NCBI RefSeq assembly: GCF_019423325.1
Contig: NZ_JAHZBQ010000001.1
Span: forward strand, 124,001 to 188,000
Origin: Campylobacter sp.
Lineage (GTDB): Bacteria; Campylobacterota; Campylobacteria; Campylobacterales; Campylobacteraceae
Reading direction: 5' to 3'
DNA length: 64,000 nt
In this document: positions 15,949 to 24,827 of the stretch, one piece after another
How the letters are laid out: each line of letters starts with the position of its first letter
How positions within the stretch are numbered: position 1 is the first letter of the stretch
Notes under the pieces: model-generated
The model's database searches: none
Told to the model about the DNA's origin: nothing
What the model saw: the letters and a program-made list of their open reading frames with translations, nothing else
Position numbers and translations under genes: made by a program

Positions 15949-17748
15949 TCACTTGTTTTTCTGAAAGTACGCGTCCACGCCGTTTGCGATGCCTTGGGCA
16001 ATGCGATCTTGATAGGCGTTTTTGCCTAAATTTTTACCCTCCTGCGGGTGCGTGATGTAGCCCATCTCCACGAGCACCGCGGGCATCGTAGCGCCCACCA
16101 ACACCCAAAATGGCGCCTCGCGTACGCCTCCGTCTCTGCTTGAGAAGCTCTTTTTGACCGAGCTTAGCATATAGCTTTGAATATCGATGGCAAGCTTGTT
16201 TGAGGATATTATCTTCTCGCGATTTAAGAAATTTAAAAAGGTCTGCTTCGAGAAGGTATTCATATCCTCCAAATCGCCCTTGTTTTCGAGCGCGGCGGCG
16301 TTTTTGCTGCGCTCGCTTCTAGCCGGGCTTAAGAAAAAGGTTTCCACGCCGCTCATTTTAAGTGCTGAGCTAGCGTTAGGAGCAGCATTTGCGTGGATCG
16401 AGATAAACATATCGGCGTTTTTTTTAGCGGCGAAAGCGGTGCGCGATCGTAGATTTATAAAAACGTCAGTGCTGCGCGTATAAAGCACCTTGTATCCGCG
16501 CTTGGTAAGCAGCGCACCGAGCTTTTTGGACGTGGCTAGCACGACATTTTTTTCCTTTTGCCCGTTTCCGACCGCGCCAGAATCGCTGCCGCCGTGACCG
16601 GGGTCGATTACGATGAGCTTGCCCTTAGTGGATTTGTAAATTTTACCGGCGGCTACGGACGCGGTTTTGGCACCTTGCGCATCATCTATCGTGCTGATTT
16701 GCGGCTCGCTATCTTTCTCTCGTCCGCGCTTGCGCCCTGATTTTTGATCCTTGTTTTTTTCTGCGCGCGCGGATTTTGCAGCTTTTAAGCCTTCAGCCGT
16801 ACTTAAAATCATCATATTGCCGCTAATTTCAACGTTTGCGTTAAATTCTTTCGGGTCGCTAAGTACGATGCGCACGGTCCTGTCGTTGTATTGCGAGACG
16901 CGTACATCGCTAACGAAGCTATTTTTAAGCCGCGTTTTTTGTGACTTTTGCCGCGCGCTAAAATCAATCACGAAGCGAAAATTATCGCTACTTGCGATCG
17001 TAAAATCTTTATAATCGCCGCGCTTTAGATCGCGGTTAAACTCAAGCACGATCTCATCCCCATCACCGCGCAGAGAATTTAGCGTAAGCTGGGCGTTTTT
17101 GTCCGCTTTTTTGACGCTGCTTTTTCTAAGCTCGTTGCTTTGATCCGTAGCCTCCTCATCATCGTTTTGCGCGATTGCGTCCTCGCTGCTATCGTCCTCT
17201 TGTGTGTCTACGACCTCGTCTGCGCCGCGGGGCCTAGTGGAGCGTAAAAACTCCAAATCCTCGCTAGATAGCGAGCTTAGATCGGCTTCTTCTGGCGCGC
17301 GCGTCTTTTTGAGATTTTTGGAAGTGAAATTTTTTGAATTCTTAGAATTTTTAGAGGCGGAGGCTTTGGGGCTATGCGCTAAATTTGAAGCGTTTTTATT
17401 GTCCGAGCTTTTGGAATTTTTTGCGTTTTCATCTTTGAGTTTTTTAGAATTCGTGCTGCTATCGCTTACTTTGCCTTGTAATTTGGCTAGCGCAGATTCA
17501 TAAGGCGAGGAGTCAAGCCCTAAATTTTTCGAGCTATAAACTAGCCTCTTTAGCGCTTTGATGCGGACCTCTTTATCGGACGCGTCTTGGTAGAGCGATT
17601 TTAGCTCCTTGTGCAGCGAGCGCTTGTAATTCGGCGTCGCTACGATGAAATCCTTATCGAATTTCGCAAAAAACGCCTCGCTGGAAGCTCCAAACGCCAA
17701 TACGCAGCTAAAAGCCGCGATTAGAAAAATTTTAACTATCTTCGCCAT
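15949..17748 (-). CDS. amiA: AmiC-type N-acetylmuramoyl-L-alanine amidase
   Basis: This periplasmic zinc amidase (599 residues) cuts the bond between muramic acid and the stem peptide. It has a signal peptide (1-20), a disordered charged linker of Ser/Asn/Lys then acidic repeats (about 95-220), an AMIN domain (about 225-310, septum or peptidoglycan targeting) and an Amidase_3 domain (about 375-595). Zinc and catalytic motifs are present: IDPGHGG, SIHANA and the Glu in LVEMGYITHP. Between SIHANA and the next conserved helix lies an insertion typical of amidases that need an EnvC/NlpD activator; the EnvC-like gene at 5845-7227 is the obvious candidate. The start overlaps the nitronate monooxygenase gene by 17 bases. 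Confidence 0.88.
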   Translation of the reverse strand: MAKIVKIFLIAAFSCVLAFGASSEAFFAKFDKDFIVATPNYKRSLHKELKSLYQDASDKEVRIKALKRLVYSSKNLGLDSSPYESALAKLQGKVSDSSTNSKKLKDENAKNSKSSDNKNASNLAHSPKASASKNSKNSKNFTSKNLKKTRAPEEADLSSLSSEDLEFLRSTRPRGADEVVDTQEDDSSEDAIAQNDDEEATDQSNELRKSSVKKADKNAQLTLNSLRGDGDEIVLEFNRDLKRGDYKDFTIASSDNFRFVIDFSARQKSQKTRLKNSFVSDVRVSQYNDRTVRIVLSDPKEFNANVEISGNMMILSTAEGLKAAKSARAEKNKDQKSGRKRGREKDSEPQISTIDDAQGAKTASVAAGKIYKSTKGKLIVIDPGHGGSDSGAVGNGQKEKNVVLATSKKLGALLTKRGYKVLYTRSTDVFINLRSRTAFAAKKNADMFISIHANAAPNASSALKMSGVETFFLSPARSERSKNAAALENKGDLEDMNTFSKQTFLNFLNREKIISSNKLAIDIQSYMLSSVKKSFSSRDGGVREAPFWVLVGATMPAVLVEMGYITHPQEGKNLGKNAYQDRIAQGIANGVDAYFQKNK

Positions 17749-18820
17749 TTACAAGTTTTTCTATCAATTCCTTCACGGATATTATCTCGTTTAATCGCCA
17801 TCCGTTCGCACCGGTAAAAAACAGACCGCTTTGCGTTTTACCCAGATACGCGTCGCTTAGGCGGTCGGCGATGCAGTATCCTACGGCATTAGCGCCTTTG
17901 CCGCGCTCGCATGGGCTTACGCAGTTGCTGATACAGCGGATCTTAGGCGCCGTGCCTGCGGCGATCATATCTTGCAGATTGGTATGAATGCCGCGCGCGG
18001 GATAGCCTACGGGCGATTTTAGAAGCCGTATGTCCTCTTTTTTGGCATTAAGAAGTACCTGCTTAAATTCCTCCGCAGCGTCGCATTCAAAGGTGCCGAT
18101 GAAGCGCGTACCCATCTGCACGCCGTCGGCGCCTAGGGCTTTTACGCGATCGATGTCGGTTTTATCCCAAATTCCGCCTGCGACAAATAGCGGGAAGCTG
18201 CCCCATTGCGTAATTTCCGATTTTACTTGCGGGATTAGATTATCCAGCGCAAACGCGGGATCGCCGCACTGCTCGTAGGTAAAGCCCTGATGTCCGCCGC
18301 TAAGAGGACCCTCCAGCACTACGGCATCCGGAATGCGGTTATAGCGCTGCTTCCAGCGTTTGGCGATGATCTTAAGAGCCTTGGCGGAGGAGACGATGGG
18401 TACGAGCGCGACGTTCGGGAAATCTGCCGTAAATTCCGGCAGATTGGTAGGAAGTCCCGCGCCGCTAATGATGATGTCGATGCCTGCCTCACACGTGTCG
18501 CGCACGATGCGTTCGTAGTCGTTCGCCGCGCACATTACGTTCATCCCCAAAGGCGCATTGCCGCAAATTTTACGGGCGTTTTGTACGATGGCAAAAAGCG
18601 CCTCTTTGCTATAAAAATTCTCGCTTTGATAGGGTCTGCCCTCGAGCGATTTTTTGGCAAATTTAAGATTTTCGTAGTAGCCTGTGCCGACCGAGCTAAT
18701 GACGCCTAGACAGCCGTTTAGGCTGACATTGCCGGCTAGCTTGTCCCAGCTGATACCAAGTCCCATGCCGCCTTGAATTATCGGGTGCGCAATCTCGTGT
18801 TTGCCTATTTTTATACTCAT
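17732..18820 (-). CDS. nitronate monooxygenase family flavoprotein
   Basis: A 362-residue TIM-barrel FMN enzyme of the NMO/2-nitropropane dioxygenase family. Recognisable parts: the N-terminal HPIIQGGMGLGISW, PVVLEGPLSGGHQG-like loop (VVLEGPLSGGHQGFTYE near 170-186), FVAGGIWD and the phosphate-binding GADGVQMGTRFIGTFE near 230-246. NMOs oxidise nitronates such as propionate 3-nitronate; relatives include FabK-type enoyl reductases, so the physiological substrate is not certain. A Cys cluster (CISNCVSPCERG, about 295-306) could hold metal, as in some family members. The ATG overlaps the tyrS stop (base 18820 is shared), so it is part of the pyrH-to-amidase operon, as in C. jejuni. Confidence 0.85.
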   Translation of the reverse strand: MSIKIGKHEIAHPIIQGGMGLGISWDKLAGNVSLNGCLGVISSVGTGYYENLKFAKKSLEGRPYQSENFYSKEALFAIVQNARKICGNAPLGMNVMCAANDYERIVRDTCEAGIDIIISGAGLPTNLPEFTADFPNVALVPIVSSAKALKIIAKRWKQRYNRIPDAVVLEGPLSGGHQGFTYEQCGDPAFALDNLIPQVKSEITQWGSFPLFVAGGIWDKTDIDRVKALGADGVQMGTRFIGTFECDAAEEFKQVLLNAKKEDIRLLKSPVGYPARGIHTNLQDMIAAGTAPKIRCISNCVSPCERGKGANAVGYCIADRLSDAYLGKTQSGLFFTGANGWRLNEIISVKELIEKLVNGEDS

Positions 18821-20025
18821 TAATCCACCTTTAATTTAGCGAATTTTTTCTTCCCTACTTGAAGCGTGTATTCGCCCGAGCTAAGCTGAAGCTGCTCATC
18901 TAAAATTTTATTTTGATCGATACTGACGGCGTTTGATTTTATCAGCCTGCGCGCATCCGAGCTAGAGACGGCAAGCTTGCAGCTAATTAGCGCCTTTACG
19001 ATCCATGCAGGCGAGCTTACGTGGTATTCCTTAATCTCGCTAGGAAGCTCGCCAGCACCGTGGACGCGGTCAAATTCCTGCTTGGCCTCAAAGGCGGTAT
19101 TTTCGTCATAAAATTGCGTGACGATCTCGGAGGCAAGCTCCTCCTTAACCGCCTTAGGATGGATCGAGCCATCCGCCACGAAGCCTTTTATTAGCTCGAT
19201 ATCTTCGCTGCTCTTTTGGCTTAGCAGATTATACCAATCCCACATTAACGCATCGCTGATACTCATCACCTTGCCGTACATATCATGAGGCGTATCGGTT
19301 ACGCCGATGTAGTTACCAAGGCTTTTACTCATTTTATTCGTGCCGTCGGTACCTACCAAAAGCGGCATCATCACGACGCTTTGTTCTTTGCCGACATCAT
19401 AAATTCTTTGCAGCTGGCGACCCATTAAAAGATTAAATTTCTGATCGGTACCGCCAAATTCTATATCGCATTTCATGCAAACGCTGTCGTATCCCTGCAG
19501 TAGCGGATACATAAACTCGCTGATGCTGATCGGCTGCTCTGCCTTGTAGCGCTTCTCGAAGTCGTCGCGCTCGAGCATCCTGGCAACATTGAAAGTGCTT
19601 GATAGCTCGATCATACCGCTAGCACCCAGGCGGTTGGTCCATTCGGAGTTAAACATCACTTTGGTTTTAGCGGGATTTAAAATTTTAAAGACCTGCTGCT
19701 CGTAGGTTTTGGCGTTTTGAAGCACAACTTCGCGCGCTAGTTTTTTGCGAGTCTCGCTCTTGCCCGTAGGATCTCCGATTTGAGCGGTAAAATCACCGAT
19801 TAGAAATTGCACGATCGCGCCGTGGTTTTGTAAAAATGCAAGCTTATTTAGCACGACGGCGTGTCCTAGGTGCAGATCCGCAGCAGTGGGATCCATGCCG
19901 ATTTTGACATAAAAGACCTCGCCGCTGTCGTAATAGCGCCTAATCAGTGCTTCAATCTGCTCTTCGCCGATGATCTCCGCGACACCGCGCTTAAAATTTT
20001 CCATAATGCCTTGAATGTCAGCCAT
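18820..20025 (-). CDS. tyrS: tyrosyl-tRNA synthetase
   Basis: Charges tRNA-Tyr. The 401-residue protein is a TyrRS of the shorter type with the class I signatures HLGH (DPTAADLHLGHAV, about residue 47-59) and KMSKS (about 232-236), and a C-terminal S4 RNA-binding domain (about 340-400). Start MADIQGIMENF at 20025 is preceded by a Shine-Dalgarno-like GGGAG. It lies 14 bases after spoT and abuts the next gene. Confidence 0.95.
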   Translation of the reverse strand: MADIQGIMENFKRGVAEIIGEEQIEALIRRYYDSGEVFYVKIGMDPTAADLHLGHAVVLNKLAFLQNHGAIVQFLIGDFTAQIGDPTGKSETRKKLAREVVLQNAKTYEQQVFKILNPAKTKVMFNSEWTNRLGASGMIELSSTFNVARMLERDDFEKRYKAEQPISISEFMYPLLQGYDSVCMKCDIEFGGTDQKFNLLMGRQLQRIYDVGKEQSVVMMPLLVGTDGTNKMSKSLGNYIGVTDTPHDMYGKVMSISDALMWDWYNLLSQKSSEDIELIKGFVADGSIHPKAVKEELASEIVTQFYDENTAFEAKQEFDRVHGAGELPSEIKEYHVSSPAWIVKALISCKLAVSSSDARRLIKSNAVSIDQNKILDEQLQLSSGEYTLQVGKKKFAKLKVD

Positions 20026-20039
20026 TTGCTCTCCCTTAT

Positions 20040-22232
20040 TTAGTTTTTATATACGTCCGTAAGCGATACGAAATCCACGATTTTAAAGCGGTTTTTGAGT
20101 TTATCTTTAATCTCCGTGGAGTCTAAATTTTCGTTCAGCTCGATGATGATCTCAAAATAATCCGATGTCGTTTCGCTATTTTCGTTGAGGCTTATCGACA
20201 CCAGATCGACCTCAAGCTTGACTAAATAGTTCAAAAACGTCGCTAGCGAGCCGCGCTTGTTTTCTAAATTTAATATGATCTTGTAGCGGTGCGGCGCATT
20301 ACGCGTCCATTTTACGAAGATCATCTCATCGGTTTTGATTAGCTCGCTTGCACGTTCGCACAGCTTGTGATGCACCGTTACGCCATGTCCGTTGCGAAAG
20401 CCGATGATGTCGTCGCCACGCTTTGGGTTGCAGCAGTAATCAAACTCAACCTCGTCGATTTTAAAATTTGAATACACCACGATGTTGTCAAATTTTTGCT
20501 TCTCGATCTCATACTTGCTGCGAAATTTCATATTGAAAAATTTCTCTTTGAGCGGGTATTTTTTCAGCGCGTTTACGACGTCTTTTAAAAATACCGAGTC
20601 ATAGGCTGCTTTGCCGATCTTTTTGCTTAAATTTTCTTTTTCAAGCCAGCTTAGAATGCTCTCCTTACTCGTCGTAAAGATCGCGCATAAAATTTTAATC
20701 GCTACTTCAAAATTTATATCTCTGATCTTTTGCTTGCAAAATGCCTTTATCGTTGCGCGCGCCTTGCCCGTTTTTACAGAGCTTAACCAGCTGCAGCGGT
20801 AGTGTGGCTCGCTTCCGGTGATGATATGAACGATATCTCCGTTTTTAAGCTCCGTTAGCAGTGGCACCTTAACGCGGTTGATAAAGGCCTCGGTTGCTTT
20901 TAAACCCACTTGAGAGTGTATCTCGTAGGCGTAATCAAGCGCCGTAGCGCCGCGCGGCAATGTAAAAATTCCGCCCTTTGGCGAATACACGGCGATATCT
21001 TCGACGTAGAGGCTGTCTTTGGCGTATTCGTAAAGATCCTCGGCGTTGGCGTCGTCCTCTTCCTGCATGCCGATGTCGTTTAGCCAATCAAGCTTCGGAT
21101 TGATCGAGCCACTATATTTATACTTCCAGTGCGCTGCGACGCCGAATTCTGCGGTGTTGTGCATATCGAAGGTGCGGATCTGCACCTCTACGATCATGCT
21201 TTCGTTAAAGACGGTCGTGTGGATCGTCTGATATCCGTTTTGCTTCGGAAGCGCGATATAATCCTTAAAGCGCGATATGAGCGGATTAAATTTAGTATGG
21301 ATGATGCCAAGAGCCAAATAGCAATCCATCGGCTTTTGCACGATGATGCGGATAGCCAAAAGATCAAGCACCTCCTCGATCGAAATTCCTTTGCGCTGCA
21401 TCTTTAAAAAGATCGAGTAGTAGTGTTTCATTCGCTTTTGGATCTCAAAGCCACCTTCACTAAAGCCGTTTGAGAGCATATACTCCTTGATCTTTTCGCT
21501 AAATTTACTAAGGTTCATCTGAAGCTGCTGCTTATGCTCCTCGACGTAATCGGCGATCGCCGAATACTCTTTAGGCATAACGTATTTGAAGCTAAGATCT
21601 TCAAGCACGTTTTTGATCGATGAAATTCCAAGCCTGTGCGCAATCGGCGCGTAAACCAAAAGCGTCTCCTCGCCGATACGTTTTTGTTTATCGGGGCGAA
21701 GCGCGTCTAGGGTTAGCATATTGTGTAGCCTGTCGCAGAGCTTGACTACCAAAACGCGCTGATCGTTAATGGAGATCATCAGCATCCTGCGGAAGGTAAG
21801 CGCGGTAGTGCGTAGCTTGGCGTTGCTATCGCCGGATGGAGCCAGCTTATCCTCTCTGATGTTTACGATTTTAGTAAGCCCTTCTACGATTTTGGCTACT
21901 TCGTCACCGAATCTTTGTCTAACCTGCTCGATGCTGTAATCTGTATCCTCTACTACGTCGTGTAGTAGCGCAGATATTACCATCGCGTCGTCTCCGCCCA
22001 TAAAAGATACGAAGCAAGCTACCAAAATCGGATGGATCGCATACGGCTCGCCACTTTTGCGAAACTGCCCGTCATGCTGCGCGATGCATAAATTTATAGC
22101 ATCCACTAGCAGCGGAGTGGGCTCTTTTAGATTATAAAGCAGCTGCTTGGCGCTTTGAATGTCTTTGGTATCGACGACATCGTCGATGAGACTTTCTAAG
22201 AAGTTATCATTAATCCTTGTCAACGATTCCAT
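20040..22232 (-). CDS. spoT: bifunctional (p)ppGpp synthetase/hydrolase
   Basis: The single RelA/SpoT homologue expected in Campylobacter (730 residues), controlling the stringent response. HD hydrolase domain with the intact HD pair (YAIHPILVA and ALLHDVVEDT, about 60-100), synthetase domain with intact SRFKDYIALPKQNGYQ (about 322-338), TGS domain (about 405-465) and a C-terminal ACT domain (about 655-730). Both catalytic domains look functional. Its start overlaps the end of rpoZ by 23 bases; rpoZ-spoT linkage is conserved widely, and omega is itself a ppGpp-binding partner on RNA polymerase in other proteobacteria. Confidence 0.94.
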   Translation of the reverse strand: MESLTRINDNFLESLIDDVVDTKDIQSAKQLLYNLKEPTPLLVDAINLCIAQHDGQFRKSGEPYAIHPILVACFVSFMGGDDAMVISALLHDVVEDTDYSIEQVRQRFGDEVAKIVEGLTKIVNIREDKLAPSGDSNAKLRTTALTFRRMLMISINDQRVLVVKLCDRLHNMLTLDALRPDKQKRIGEETLLVYAPIAHRLGISSIKNVLEDLSFKYVMPKEYSAIADYVEEHKQQLQMNLSKFSEKIKEYMLSNGFSEGGFEIQKRMKHYYSIFLKMQRKGISIEEVLDLLAIRIIVQKPMDCYLALGIIHTKFNPLISRFKDYIALPKQNGYQTIHTTVFNESMIVEVQIRTFDMHNTAEFGVAAHWKYKYSGSINPKLDWLNDIGMQEEDDANAEDLYEYAKDSLYVEDIAVYSPKGGIFTLPRGATALDYAYEIHSQVGLKATEAFINRVKVPLLTELKNGDIVHIITGSEPHYRCSWLSSVKTGKARATIKAFCKQKIRDINFEVAIKILCAIFTTSKESILSWLEKENLSKKIGKAAYDSVFLKDVVNALKKYPLKEKFFNMKFRSKYEIEKQKFDNIVVYSNFKIDEVEFDYCCNPKRGDDIIGFRNGHGVTVHHKLCERASELIKTDEMIFVKWTRNAPHRYKIILNLENKRGSLATFLNYLVKLEVDLVSISLNENSETTSDYFEIIIELNENLDSTEIKDKLKNRFKIVDFVSLTDVYKN

Positions 22233-22431
22233 CTAATGCGATCTTACCTTCGGCTAGTTCCAAGATTGCTATATCAGCAAATTTCATCCTGCGAGTATCT
22301 ACGTTCTCTATGAGCGGCGGTTCGCCAGCAGCTAGCTGCTCGGCGCGTTTGCTTATCATCAAAGATAGCTTATATCGGTCTCCGCCGGTTACTTTTAACG
22401 CTTTGGCTACAATTTGTTCGGTTCTCATCAA
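22210..22431 (-). CDS. rpoZ: RNA polymerase omega subunit
   Basis: 73 residues with the omega pattern: MRTEQIVAKAL at the N-terminus, GDRYKLSLMISKRAEQL in the first helix pair, then a short acidic tail. It stabilises the beta-prime subunit. Encoded between pyrH and spoT with a 20-base gap on the pyrH side and an overlap with spoT, the same order as in C. jejuni. Confidence 0.93.
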   Translation of the reverse strand: MMRTEQIVAKALKVTGGDRYKLSLMISKRAEQLAAGEPPLIENVDTRRMKFADIAILELAEGKIALDGIVDKD

Positions 22432-22451
22432 TTCTCCTTAAATTTAAAATT

Positions 22452-23171
22452 TCAGTTTTTTACGATCGAGCAGGAGCTTAGATCTCCGCCATCGACGATT
22501 TTGTATAAATTTCCGCTCTTAAACATATTGCACACGATGATCGGAAGTGCATTGTCCTTAGCAAGCGCGATAGCCGTATCGTCCATCACCCTGATGTTGT
22601 CGTGCAGGGCTTGGTCGTAAGTGACTTTGGAAAGCAATTTGGCGTCTTTAAATTTTTGCGGATCTTTGTCGTAGATCCCCATTACCTTGGTGGCTTTTAT
22701 GATGGCGTCGGCTCCAATCTCGATCGCGCGGAGAGTGCCCGCGGTATCGGTCGTAAAGAAAGGATTTCCGGTGCCTGCGGCAAAGATCACGACGCGACCT
22801 TTTTCGAGGTGCCTTTTGGCGCGGCCGATGATGAAGGTCTCACAGATCGCTTCCATCTTTATCGCGCTTTGCACGCGTACGTCCATACCTGCGTATTCTA
22901 GCGCCTCTCTCATAGCGATTGCGTTGATGACGGTGGCTAGCATGCCCATATGATCGCCGCTGGTGCGTTTGATGATACCGCTAGCTGCGGCGCTTACGCC
23001 TCTGATGATGTTGCCGCCGCCGATTACGATGCCTACTTCGATGCCGCCCTCTACGAGCTGCTTGATCTCTTTAGCGATAAATTTTAAAATTTCGCTGTCG
23101 ATCCCAAAGCCGTTCTCTCCCGCTAGCGCTTCACCCGAAAATTTTACGAGTATGCGATTGTATTTAGCCAT
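22452..23171 (-). CDS. pyrH: uridylate kinase
   Basis: UMP kinase of the amino-acid-kinase fold (239 residues), making UDP for nucleotide and envelope sugar pathways. N-terminal RILVKFSGEALAG, glycine-rich VIGGGNIIRG (about 47-56), and GTGNPFFTTDTAGTLRA (about 133-149) are diagnostic. The ATG at 23171 is preceded by an AGGAG-type site (TTAGGAGC on the minus strand). As first gene of the run it marks the probable start of the operon pyrH-rpoZ-spoT-tyrS-NMO-amidase. Confidence 0.95.
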   Translation of the reverse strand: MAKYNRILVKFSGEALAGENGFGIDSEILKFIAKEIKQLVEGGIEVGIVIGGGNIIRGVSAAASGIIKRTSGDHMGMLATVINAIAMREALEYAGMDVRVQSAIKMEAICETFIIGRAKRHLEKGRVVIFAAGTGNPFFTTDTAGTLRAIEIGADAIIKATKVMGIYDKDPQKFKDAKLLSKVTYDQALHDNIRVMDDTAIALAKDNALPIIVCNMFKSGNLYKIVDGGDLSSCSIVKN

Positions 23172-23235
23172 AAATTTAGCTCCTAATAAAATTTTAAAAT
23201 ATTATCCAAAAGTCGTTTAAAAATAACTTTTTAGG

Positions 23236-24582
23236 CTATTTTAGATGATCTTTAAGGCGGTTTATCCAGATCTTTTTCGGAGCGATTATCTCGCTAGCGC
23301 TGCCGTTTACGGCGTGATAGATCAGCGTGCCGTGCAAGCTCGCGTAGTAGCGGATTATGAGGCGCTGCAAATAGGGCTCGTAGCTCGGCACGAACCAGCC
23401 GTTATTGCTGATCGCTACGACATATTTGGGCGAGCCCTCGTAAAGCTCCGCGCGCGTAGCCTCGTAGCAAACGGCGCTTCTTACGCTTCGCCCGCCAAGC
23501 TCGTAGTCGCTAAAGCCGCTAGCTGTGGAAAAATCGGTCGCGCCGCCTAACAGCACGCGGTTGATGAAATTTCGCGCGAATTCAGGCAGCGGTACCATTT
23601 CGCCAAACGGCACCAAAATATGCTTATCGAAGCGGCTCATTTCCCCGCCTGCAAAAAGATAGGCGCTGTTGTAAAATTTCCCGTTCTCATACGCTTCCGC
23701 ACCCGCTACGATAGTAATTGCGCGCGATTTTTCCTTTAGAGCTCCAACTAGTACGTTTTCTAAATTTAGAGGCATCGCAAAGGCGCTCTCGGGCAAGATT
23801 ATCGCGTCCTGTCCCTCTGCAATCGCATCATCAATCCGAGCCAAATTTGCCAACGCGGCGGATAAAATTTTATCCTTCGCCCAGATGTCATGCTGCGAAA
23901 TGTCGGTGTTTGCGAGTGAAATTTTAATCGGTAGCGGCTCGGGCTCTTTTTGGCTGAATTGCAGCGCGCAGATCAAAAATACCGCGAAAATTAGGGCGTT
24001 AAGTTTAGCCCGGGCGCCGCGCCCCCGTAGATACAAAACCGTGCAAAGCCCCGCTAAAATCAGAGCTAGCGCGCTAAGATCGGCTCTGAAAATTCCATGG
24101 CTTAGCAGCAGTTCAAAATTTAGCCAATCAAAGCCGAAAGGATGGATAAATTTCAGCGCTAAAAGGCATGCAGCGCGCAAAACCGGCGCGTCAAAGATCG
24201 CAAAGATGCGGAAAATAAAGGCGTAAACGAGACAAATTCCAAGAATTTCAAGCGGGATCAAAAACGCAAGATCGAAATAGATCAGGCTGAAACTGATCCA
24301 GTGCATCCACAGCGCGCCGATAAAAAATCCGCACCAAAACCACTCCGCCTTGCTTGCTTTTAGCAGATAAAAAAGTGCCGCTATCGCAATTAAAGGCGAG
24401 AAAAATTCCGCCGCTAGAGCAATTAAACCGTCAAATTTAGAGCTTAAAATTTCTACAAAAATAAAATTTGAAAGCGCAAGGGCAAGAACAAAGCCTTTAT
24501 TTATGTAACTTAATGTAAAATAGCTACTTTTTAAATTTCTAATGAAGGAAACACATGGAACAAGGAAACTTCTTTGCATCAA
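23236..24582 (-). CDS. lnt: apolipoprotein N-acyltransferase
   Basis: Adds the third acyl chain to lipoproteins in the inner membrane. About five to six N-terminal helices are followed by a nitrilase domain with a plausible Glu-Lys-Cys triad: Glu in ILPESAF, Lys in the FDKHILVPFGE segment and Cys in RSAVCYE. Length (up to 448) fits the family. The start is uncertain: the only ATG/TTG near the N-terminus lies at 24579-24582, inside the yajC coding region on the other strand; the conserved-looking protein begins near YINKGFVL, for which no standard start codon is visible. The 5' ends of lnt and yajC therefore overlap or use rare starts. The lnt-yajC divergence also occurs in C. jejuni. Confidence 0.82.
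   Translation of the reverse strand: MMQRSFLVPCVSFIRNLKSSYFTLSYINKGFVLALALSNFIFVEILSSKFDGLIALAAEFFSPLIAIAALFYLLKASKAEWFWCGFFIGALWMHWISFSLIYFDLAFLIPLEILGICLVYAFIFRIFAIFDAPVLRAACLLALKFIHPFGFDWLNFELLLSHGIFRADLSALALILAGLCTVLYLRGRGARAKLNALIFAVFLICALQFSQKEPEPLPIKISLANTDISQHDIWAKDKILSAALANLARIDDAIAEGQDAIILPESAFAMPLNLENVLVGALKEKSRAITIVAGAEAYENGKFYNSAYLFAGGEMSRFDKHILVPFGEMVPLPEFARNFINRVLLGGATDFSTASGFSDYELGGRSVRSAVCYEATRAELYEGSPKYVVAISNNGWFVPSYEPYLQRLIIRYYASLHGTLIYHAVNGSASEIIAPKKIWINRLKDHLK
24514..24521 (+). promoter_or_regulatory. putative extended -10 of the yajC-secDF operon
   Basis: TGTAAAAT lies 34 bases before the yajC ATG; GAAGGA at 24544-24549 is the ribosome site. It falls inside the 5' end of lnt on the other strand. 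Confidence 0.35.
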
Positions 24583-24827
24583 TCCTGCCTATCGTCGTAA
24601 TCTTTGCGATTATGTATTTTTTGATTATCAGACCGCAGCAAAAGCAGGCCAAGGATCATAAAGCGATGGTCGATGCGCTCGGCAAAGGTGATAAGATCAT
24701 AACTAGCGGTGGCATAAAATGCACGGTCGTGAAAACAAACAATGATTTTATCACAGTTAAGCTTAACGATGAGGTCATGGTTGAGCTGGATAAACAATTT
24801 GTGGCAAGAAAATTAGATGAGCAGTAA
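24555..24827 (+). CDS. yajC: Sec translocon accessory protein YajC
   Basis: 90 residues: one N-terminal helix (IVVIFAIMYFLIIRPQQKQ) with the family's RPQQK motif, then a soluble part with LGKGDKIITSGGI. It binds SecDF in the inner membrane. The ATG has AAGGA upstream. Its end overlaps secD by 11 bases, so the three Sec genes are coupled. Confidence 0.93.
   Translation: MEQGNFFASILPIVVIFAIMYFLIIRPQQKQAKDHKAMVDALGKGDKIITSGGIKCTVVKTNNDFITVKLNDEVMVELDKQFVARKLDEQ

Noticed and set aside
15685..15964. Two overlapping ORFs of 84 and 90 codons on opposite strands
   Set aside because: No ribosome sites, basic and Ala-biased composition on both strands, and no coupling to neighbours; taken as chance frames in GC-rich spacer.
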